Source of the DNA: Trebonia sp036501515
Lineage (GTDB): Bacteria > Actinomycetota > Actinomycetes > Streptosporangiales > Streptosporangiaceae
DNA length: 53,465 bases
Reading direction: 5' to 3'
NCBI GenBank assembly: GCA_036501515.1
Contig: DASYAD010000039.1
Coordinates: 1-53,465, forward strand
Shown here: piece by piece, positions 48,522 through 53,465 of the stretch
Position numbering within the stretch: the first letter of the stretch is position 1
Layout: every line of letters begins with the position of its first letter
Position numbers and translations under genes: made by a program
The notes under the pieces: model-generated
What the model saw: only the letters and a program-made list of their open reading frames with translations
Told to the model about the DNA's origin: nothing
The model's database searches: none

Positions 48522-49247
48522 CTCGAGCTTGCGCCAGACCGGGCGCGGCACCAGCCTCATCACCGCCGCCAGGCCGGCCAGCGGCGCCGGCACCCAGATA
48601 ACCGCCCGCCCCCCCGGGTTGCCGCCGAGCGCGCGCGCCACCGCCGCGCCGACCGCCGCGGGCGTCGTCGCCAGCGGGGCGGCCTTCATGCCGGCCGTCA
48701 TCCGGCCGGCGACGAAGCCAGGCCTGACGAGCAGCAGGCGGACGCCAGTGCCGTGCAGCGAGTCGGCGTAGCCGCGCGCGAACGCGTCGAGCCCGGCCTT
48801 GGCCGCGCCGTAGACCGAGTTGAACTTGCGCGGCCTGACCGCCGCCACCGAGGACAGCACGACGATCGTGCCGCTGCCACGGCGGCGCATCGCCTCGCCG
48901 AACGCCAGCAGCGCGGTGACATGGCCGGTGAAGTTGGTCTCGATCATCGTCGCGGCGAGCCGGACGTCCCGCTCGGCCTGCTCCTGCGGTATCAGCAGGC
49001 CCGTCGCGGCGATCAGCAGGTCCGGTACTCCGCCGGCGCTCACCTCGTCGGCGAACGCCTGGTGGGCGGCAGTCTCGAGCGCGTCGTAGCGGACGACGGT
49101 GACCGGACGGCCGAGCGTCTTCCCCGCCGCTTCAAGCCGCTGCAAGTCACGGCCGGCCAGGATCACTTCCGCGTCCGGCCCGAGGCCGAGCGCCGACACG
49201 ATCGCCAAGCCGATCTCGCTGGTACCGCCAAGCAGCAGAACTCTCAT
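48516..49247 (-). CDS. dprE2: decaprenylphosphoryl-2-keto-ribose reductase-like SDR (DprE2 type)
   Basis: This 243-residue short-chain dehydrogenase has GGTSEIG (7-13), Ser132/133, Tyr146 and Lys150 (VYGAAK), and the C-terminal VWRKLES seen in DprE2. DprE2 (Rv3791) reduces the 2'-keto intermediate to decaprenylphosphoryl arabinose, the donor for cell-wall arabinan. The gene follows, by two bases, a UbiA-type phosphoribosyltransferase that makes the precursor of the same pathway, which strongly supports the assignment. The flavoprotein DprE1 is not in the window. The ATG at 49247 has GGAG upstream inside the ubiA end. Confidence 0.8.
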   Translation of the reverse strand: MRVLLLGGTSEIGLAIVSALGLGPDAEVILAGRDLQRLEAAGKTLGRPVTVVRYDALETAAHQAFADEVSAGGVPDLLIAATGLLIPQEQAERDVRLAATMIETNFTGHVTALLAFGEAMRRRGSGTIVVLSSVAAVRPRKFNSVYGAAKAGLDAFARGYADSLHGTGVRLLLVRPGFVAGRMTAGMKAAPLATTPAAVGAAVARALGGNPGGRAVIWVPAPLAGLAAVMRLVPRPVWRKLES

Positions 49248-49249
49248 CG

Positions 49250-50206
49250 TTACTCCAGGTAGAGGCCGGTGCAGAAGAGGACCAGCCATGCCGCCTCACA
49301 GATCAGCATGACCGCGTCCCTGGTGATCAGGTCTTCCACCGGGCGGACGGTGCGGCGCGCGGTCAGCACGCCGAACCTGACCAGCGCGGCGGCGAGCGGC
49401 AAGGCGGACGCCAGGTGCCAGGGCTTGACCCCGGTCCGCTCGCTGAACGCCCACACCAGGTACGTCGCCAGCATGGCAAGCCCGATGAGCAGCTGCGCGA
49501 CCCGCAGCGTACCCGGCCGGTACCAGCGCAACACCGGCCGGTGGCGCACGCCTTCGGCGCCCAGGCTGGTCAGCTCCGTGTAGCGCTTGGCCACGGCCAC
49601 GCCGAGCGCACCCAGGCTGCAGACCAGCAGGAACCAGCCAGAGGGCCTGACATGCGTCGCCGCCGCGCCGCCGAGCACCCGCAACAGGAACCCCGACGCC
49701 ACGATCAGCATCTCGACGAACGGGACGTGCTTGAGCCTGAACGAGTAAAGGAACGACAGGCACAGGTAGGTCGAGGCGGCGGCGACGAGCAGCGGCTCAC
49801 GGATCGCCACGCCGGCCCCGACCGCGCACACCGCCGCGAGCACGGCGAGCACGATGGCATGCTGCGCGGGCAGCGCGCCCGAGGCCACCGGCCGGTTGCG
49901 CTTCACCGGGTGCCCCCGGTCGCGCTCCGCGTCGACGACGTCGTTGACGAAGTAAACGGCGGCCGACGCGCAGCCGAAGGCGAACATCGCCAGCAGCGCG
50001 TAGCCGAAACCGTCGTTGCGGCCGAGCGACGCGCCTGCCAGCGGCGCCGCGAACACCAGCAGGTTCTTCGGCCACTGACGGGGCCTGGTGGTCCTGATGA
50101 CGGCGCGCAGCCAGCGCGCGGGCGATACCCGGGTCGCCGCGGCGGCGGGCGGCGCCGCCCCCGGCCCGGCGTCCCCGCCGGGGGTCATCGTGTCGGTGCC
50201 GGTCAC
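49250..50206 (-). CDS. UbiA-type decaprenyl-phosphate phosphoribosyltransferase-like
   Basis: This 318-residue integral membrane prenyltransferase-fold enzyme has about nine helices. The metal/prenyl-phosphate motif NDVVDAERD (88-96) is followed by GHPVKRNRPVASGAL, as in Rv3806c, which transfers phosphoribose from PRPP to decaprenyl phosphate, the first step to decaprenylphosphoryl arabinose. A second motif region reads YSFRLKHVPFVE. The GTG at 50206 overlaps the stop of the upstream glycosidase gene by four bases; an ATG at 50188 is an alternative. The dprE2-like gene follows directly. Confidence 0.85.
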   Translation of the reverse strand: MTGTDTMTPGGDAGPGAAPPAAAATRVSPARWLRAVIRTTRPRQWPKNLLVFAAPLAGASLGRNDGFGYALLAMFAFGCASAAVYFVNDVVDAERDRGHPVKRNRPVASGALPAQHAIVLAVLAAVCAVGAGVAIREPLLVAAASTYLCLSFLYSFRLKHVPFVEMLIVASGFLLRVLGGAAATHVRPSGWFLLVCSLGALGVAVAKRYTELTSLGAEGVRHRPVLRWYRPGTLRVAQLLIGLAMLATYLVWAFSERTGVKPWHLASALPLAAALVRFGVLTARRTVRPVEDLITRDAVMLICEAAWLVLFCTGLYLE

Positions 50207-51900
50207 CGGGCGTAGACAGCCGTGAAATCGCGGGTAGAGGGCGTGTAGTACGAGTAGGCGCTTGGCTGCTGCGTCGGTAGCAGCGTCACCGGCACCGGAT
50301 CGCTCGGGTTGCTCTTGGCCTGGTAGTAATCGAACTTCATCCAGGCCGGGTTGATGTCCATCTGCATGCCTTCGACCGCGCCGGCCCGCTGCAGCAGCTC
50401 GCCCAGGTCCTGCGCGCTCAGCGCGGGGCCGTAGACGTAGACGACCCGGCCGTCCTTGGTGATGCCGATGCCCGACCGCCAGACGTACTCGCCGCCGCCG
50501 AGCGTCGCACCCCAGCTGCTCTGCACGGACAGGTTGGCGTTGGACGCCACCTTTCCGCGGTCCACCAGCAGCTTGAGGTTCTGCCTGACGCCCTCAACCG
50601 ACGAGTTCATCGAGAAGTCGCGGCCCCACTCGCCGATCTTTATCGTGCCGTTCTTCTCGTACACGATCGAGGCGGCGCCCTTGACCAGCGTGCCGTGGTA
50701 AATGCCGTTCAGGTAGAAGCCGCCGCCTGCCGAGTCCAGCTTGAACCCGCCGTTGAAGGTGGCGAGCAGCCCCTTCCGCTGGCCGGCCGGGATGTAGTCC
50801 GGCACCCCCCAGTTGGCCGGTCCCGGATCTTCTGAACCGGGGCGCAGCGAGAACTTGACCAGCCGCTGGTCGATCGACGCGATCCCGTTGACCTGTGAGG
50901 TGTAGGTCGCGTCGCGCAGGAACGTGGTCAGGATCGCGGGCTCCCCGTTCACCTTCTCCGCTACCCGCCACTGGCCTTCGCCGGTGCTGGTCGAGCCGGC
51001 CAGTGATTTCAGCGTCGCCGGGATGTCGGGCACGAACGCCTGCTTGGAATTACCCGTCGACTTGCCAGGGGTGACGGCCTCGCCGCTCGGCACGGCGAGC
51101 GAGAACGACGGCTTGCCGCCCTTGGGCGGCGGCTTGTAGGACAGCCACTCGCCGAACGTCACCACCGGGCCCAGATGGTGGTCCCTGGCCCACTCGGCGA
51201 GATTGGCCGACACGCCCTGCCCGTTGTTCTTCACGGCCGCCTGTCCGACCGAGAACGCCAGCCAGACCAGGAAGAGCGCGAGCACCGCGCTGATCACCCG
51301 GACGGTGCGGCGGCGGAAGAACCGCCGGGTACGGCGGAGCCGCACCTTGCGCGGCCGCGGTGCGTCATCCGGACCGGGAAGCGCCGGGTCTCCAGGCCCG
51401 CGGCCCGGTGCTTGGTACTGCTGGGTGTCCGGCTGCGGCGGTCCGCCGTAGTGCCCGGGCGCCGCGTAGCTGTACGTCGGCGCCGACTGGTCACGGCCAC
51501 GCCGGCCCTGCGGGTACTGACCCTGCGGATACTGCTCCTGCGCGTACGGCCCCTGGCCGTTCCGTGCCTGCCCGTACTGACCTTGGGCGTAGTGCTGGCC
51601 GTTCTGGGCCTGGCCGTTCTGGGCCTGGCCGTTCCGGGCCTGGCCGTACTGACCCTGGGCGTACTGCCACTGGCCGTCCTGCACCTGGCCGTTCCGGCCC
51701 TGGTCATTCCAGGCCTGGCCGTTGCTACCCTGGCCGGCTTGCCCCTGCCCGTACTGGCCCTGCTCGTACCGGCCCTGCTCGTCCTGGCCCCGCCCATACT
51801 GGCCGTCGCCATTGCGCCCCTGACCGCCCTGTTCACGGCCGTAACCGGGCTCGTCCGGCCGTTCCGGCTGAGGGCCGCCCCCGGGCACCCTTTGCGGCAT
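50203..51900 (-). CDS. membrane-anchored phosphodiester glycosidase (NAGPA domain) with Gln/Asn-rich tail
   Basis: This 565-residue protein has a Gln/Tyr/Gly/Asn-rich repeat tail (about 1-140), a basic stretch RRTRRFFRRR, one membrane helix (200-221) and an extracellular NAGPA-type domain (about 330-560, e.g. FNGGFKLDSAGGGFYLNGIYHGTL, EGMQMDINPAW). NAGPA domains cleave sugar-phosphodiester bonds. It heads an operon with UbiA- and DprE2-like genes of the decaprenylphosphoryl-arabinose route, so a role in arabinan or glycosyl-phosphate processing outside the membrane is suggested. The ATG has GGGAGG about nine bases upstream. The low-complexity tail would lie inside the cell. Confidence 0.82.
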   Translation of the reverse strand: MPQRVPGGGPQPERPDEPGYGREQGGQGRNGDGQYGRGQDEQGRYEQGQYGQGQAGQGSNGQAWNDQGRNGQVQDGQWQYAQGQYGQARNGQAQNGQAQNGQHYAQGQYGQARNGQGPYAQEQYPQGQYPQGRRGRDQSAPTYSYAAPGHYGGPPQPDTQQYQAPGRGPGDPALPGPDDAPRPRKVRLRRTRRFFRRRTVRVISAVLALFLVWLAFSVGQAAVKNNGQGVSANLAEWARDHHLGPVVTFGEWLSYKPPPKGGKPSFSLAVPSGEAVTPGKSTGNSKQAFVPDIPATLKSLAGSTSTGEGQWRVAEKVNGEPAILTTFLRDATYTSQVNGIASIDQRLVKFSLRPGSEDPGPANWGVPDYIPAGQRKGLLATFNGGFKLDSAGGGFYLNGIYHGTLVKGAASIVYEKNGTIKIGEWGRDFSMNSSVEGVRQNLKLLVDRGKVASNANLSVQSSWGATLGGGEYVWRSGIGITKDGRVVYVYGPALSAQDLGELLQRAGAVEGMQMDINPAWMKFDYYQAKSNPSDPVPVTLLPTQQPSAYSYYTPSTRDFTAVYAR

Positions 51901-51910
51901 GTGCGTTTAC

Positions 51911-52028
51911 CTCCCGCATAGCTCATCCCGCAGGGAAGCTATCTAACTTTAGGTAAAGGAATCGTTACGATTTCAGTACCCCGCTTTTGGTGGCGCTACC
52001 TGTGCTTCCAGCGTTATCTATGCGGGAG
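51911..52028. promoter_or_regulatory. AT-rich promoter region with spaced inverted repeat
   Basis: The gap between the glycosidase start and the deformylase end is AT-rich (TAACTTTAGGTAAAGG near 51945) and must hold the glycosidase operon promoter on the minus strand. CTCCCGCATAG (51911-51921) and CTATGCGGGAG (52018-52028) form a perfect 11-bp inverted repeat 96 bases apart. The first arm includes the ribosome binding site, so pairing in RNA could only involve a long leader. Confidence 0.4.
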
Positions 52029-52049
52029 CGCGGATACCCACGCTAAATG

Positions 52050-52586
52050 TCAGAATATGCGGTCGGTCATCCGGTGCGGGCTAAACTTCACCGGCGCGTC
52101 CCAGTTTGATTCCCTAATTTCTCGCATAGCCAGCTTCCTGGTCGCGGTGTCCATCCGGTCGATGAACAGCACGCCGTCCAGGTGGTCGGTCTCGTGCTGC
52201 AGGCAGCGGGCGAGCACCTGGGTGCCCACCACCTGAACGGGATCGCCCCGGTCGGTGAAGCCGCGGGCCACTGTGTTCAGCCGCCGCTTCACGTCATAGT
52301 AAACGCCGGGGAAGGACAGGCAGCCTTCCTCCCCGAGCTGCTCGAGGTCGTCGGGAAAGTCGAGCCCCGGGTTGACCAGGTAGCCGCGCTCACCGCCGAC
52401 CGCGTAGGCGAAGACGCGCAGCCCGACGCCGATCTGCGGCGCCGCGAGCCCCGCCCCCTGGGCGTCGTCGAGCGTTTGGGTCAGGTCCTTGACCAAGGCC
52501 CGCAGCTGCTTGTCGAAGTCGGTCACCGGCTCGGCGGCGGTGCGCAGGATCGGGTCGCCGAACAGCCGGATGTCGCGGATTGCCAT
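52050..52586 (-). CDS. def: peptide deformylase
   Basis: The 178-residue metalloenzyme removes the formyl group from nascent proteins. The three motifs are intact: GAGLAAPQIG (44-53), EGCLS (Glu87, Cys89) and HETDH (131-135) for iron binding and catalysis. The C-terminus is basic. TAGGGT (52593-52598) lies six bases before the ATG and TTGCGA 16 bases further upstream, fitting a leaderless promoter. It is divergent from the hsp20 gene. Genomes of this group often have more than one def. Confidence 0.93.
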   Translation of the reverse strand: MAIRDIRLFGDPILRTAAEPVTDFDKQLRALVKDLTQTLDDAQGAGLAAPQIGVGLRVFAYAVGGERGYLVNPGLDFPDDLEQLGEEGCLSFPGVYYDVKRRLNTVARGFTDRGDPVQVVGTQVLARCLQHETDHLDGVLFIDRMDTATRKLAMREIRESNWDAPVKFSPHRMTDRIF

Positions 52587-52625
52587 GCCTCAACCCTAGC
52601 CCGCACAGCCAAGCTCGCAACTTAT

Positions 52626-52669
52626 TTGACATACACGACTCAAGGAATATACAACTTGAGTTGTAAGTT
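52626..52669 (+). promoter_or_regulatory. hsp20 promoter with overlapping dyads and SigR-type match
   Basis: TTGACA (52626-52631) and TATACA (52648-52653) form a near-consensus housekeeping promoter with a 16-base spacer. ACTCAAG (52638-52644) and CTTGAGT (52655-52661) are HAIR-type half-sites in inverted order ten bases apart, and ACAACT-TG-AGTTGT (52651-52664) is another dyad. GGAAT (52644-52648) and GTT (52667-52669) are exactly 18 bases apart, the SigR consensus. Confidence 0.6.
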
Positions 52670-52724
52670 TTTTACGAGCGAAGGGCGAGACCACAGCGGG
52701 TGGCGGCCCTCTCAGGAGGTAGCG

Positions 52725-53213
52725 ATGTACCTGACGACTCTCGACCCGGCTAAGGACTTCGACCGGATCGTGCGGCGCGCGTTCGGCGGCAACGGCTCCA
52801 GCTGGGCGCCGGCCCTGCCCATGGACACCGTGCGGCGTGACGGTGAAGTGGTTCTCCGCTTCGACGTCCCCGGCGTGCCCCAGGACAAGATCGACGTCAC
52901 CGTCGACAAGGGCGTGCTCACCGTGAGCGCCACCCGCGAGGACGCCGTGACCGAGGGCGAGAACCCGGTGGTCCGCGAGCGGCTGTTCGGCAGCTTCACC
53001 CGCCGCGTCCGGCTGTCCGACAACCTCGACGCCGAGGCGATCGAGGCCAGCCACCACGACGGCGTGCTCGAGGTCCGCATCCCCGTCCGCGAGGCGGCCA
53101 AGCCGCGCAAGATCGCGGTCGGCACCGCCAGCGTGGCCGGCACCGCCAGCGCGGTCGGCACCGCCAGCGTGGCCACCGCCGCCAGCGAGGCCCCGGAGCT
53201 CCCGGCCGAGTAA
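52725..53213 (+). CDS. Hsp20/alpha-crystallin small heat-shock protein
   Basis: The 162-residue chaperone has a short N-terminal arm, the alpha-crystallin domain (about 35-125: VVLRFDVPGVPQDKIDVTVDKGVLTVSATRE ... GVLEVRIPV) and an Ala/Thr/Val-rich tail of GTAS repeats. It binds unfolding proteins in the cytoplasm. The ATG has AGGAGGT four bases upstream. The promoter carries HAIR-type half-sites, and a MerR-type (HspR-like) gene follows, so heat-shock repression is likely. A hairpin separates the two genes. Confidence 0.92.
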   Translation: MYLTTLDPAKDFDRIVRRAFGGNGSSWAPALPMDTVRRDGEVVLRFDVPGVPQDKIDVTVDKGVLTVSATREDAVTEGENPVVRERLFGSFTRRVRLSDNLDAEAIEASHHDGVLEVRIPVREAAKPRKIAVGTASVAGTASAVGTASVATAASEAPELPAE

Positions 53214-53250
53214 GTACCGGCACAAGGCAGTCGCGCTAACCAGCGCCACG

Positions 53251-53285
53251 AGCGGCCAGCGGGGCAGCGAACCCCGCTGGCCGCT
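53251..53285 (+). terminator. hairpin between hsp20 and merR
   Basis: AGCGGCCAGCGGGG (53251-53264) pairs perfectly with 53272-53285 around a seven-base loop. It may end the hsp20 transcript or attenuate read-through into the regulator gene. Confidence 0.65.
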
Positions 53286-53308
53286 TAGCATTTCCCGAGG
53301 AGGTGCGC

Positions 53309-53465
53309 ATGGAGCCGTTCGACGACGAGAACGTCCCGCTCTACACGGTGGGACAGGTCGCGGACATGCTGTCGCTGAAGCAGGCGTTCCTGCGCCGCAT
53401 TGACGACCTTCAGGTCGTCTCGCCGCAGCGCTCGGCCGGCCGCCAGCGCCGCTACACCAGGATCG
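53309..53465 (+). CDS. MerR family regulator, HspR-like (cut by window end)
   Basis: The 52 visible residues start MEPFDDENVPLYTVGQVADML and contain the MerR winged-helix start, with TVGQVADMLSLKQAFLRRID and SPQRSAGRQRRYTR. Similar short MerR proteins follow Hsp20 genes in many actinomycetes and resemble the heat-shock repressor HspR. GAGGAGGT lies four bases before the ATG. The rest of the gene is outside the window, so its length and the C-terminus cannot be judged. Confidence 0.85.
   Translation, partial: MEPFDDENVPLYTVGQVADMLSLKQAFLRRIDDLQVVSPQRSAGRQRRYTRI

Overview
The window is a gene-dense, very GC-rich stretch of an actinomycete chromosome. Signs of Actinomycetota include a fused 2-oxoglutarate decarboxylase/dehydrogenase without a lipoyl domain (kgd), a WhiB1-type Fe-S protein, the SigR-RsrA thiol-stress pair, a nickel superoxide dismutase with its signal-peptidase-like maturase, a DasR-like GntR regulator, and two genes of decaprenylphosphoryl-arabinose synthesis. 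Gene order sigR-rsrA ... aroA-rsgA ... hisN recalls Streptomyces, and whiB1 facing pdtaS recalls Mycobacterium. A filamentous lineage of the Streptosporangiales/Catenulisporales type is my inference; the species cannot be named. No rRNA, tRNA, CRISPR array, prophage or intact insertion sequence was seen.

Layout. 0.2-10.5 kb: a small methyltransferase, a ferritin-like diiron protein behind a strong palindrome, a geranylgeranyl-reductase-type flavoprotein, a NarL-type two-component pair, a DapC/KAT-like aminotransferase divergent from a nitrilase-family hydrolase, an SDR and a membrane-anchored BNR-type beta-propeller. 11-19.9 kb: kgd with its small DUF6104 partner, a DUF4097-PadR operon with a palindromic operator, a MecA_N-type penicillin-binding protein and a quinone-oxidoreductase-like MDR enzyme. 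20-25 kb: malic enzyme, a CGNR zinc-finger regulator, an APC permease, and a divergent sodX/sodN pair. 25.2-30.9 kb: anti-sigma kinase plus SigB/F-type sigma factor, a diacylglycerol-kinase-like protein, whiB1, pdtaS and a DasR-like regulator overlapping bioD. 31.8-38 kb: a DUF3311 + SSS monocarboxylate transporter, an IlvG-like ThDP enzyme and two coupled HD-domain membrane proteins. 38.2-48.4 kb: rsrA-sigR, a methyltransferase, DksA/TraR and SRAP proteins, aroA-rsgA, DUF2087, hisN, a family-A DNA polymerase and an isolated pyrH. 48.5-53.5 kb: a phosphodiester glycosidase-UbiA-DprE2 operon, peptide deformylase, hsp20 and a MerR/HspR-like gene cut by the window end.

How the parts work together. 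Many genes serve redox and stress control: SigR/RsrA, SodN/SodX, WhiB1, the sigma-B-type switch, and Hsp20/MerR. The sigR promoter matches the SigR consensus exactly (GGAAT-N18-GTT) and lies a few bases upstream of an ATG for a longer SigR isoform. CRP-type sites with almost the same sequence lie upstream of whiB1 and of the APC permease. At least eleven genes have a TAnnnT-like (or CATAAT/GATAAT) -10 hexamer 6-7 nt before the start codon, so leaderless transcription looks common here. The most unexplained signals are a 66-bp intergenic element present twice 44 kb apart, the glycosidase-UbiA-DprE2 operon, and a signal peptidase frame that runs antisense into the neighbouring permease gene.
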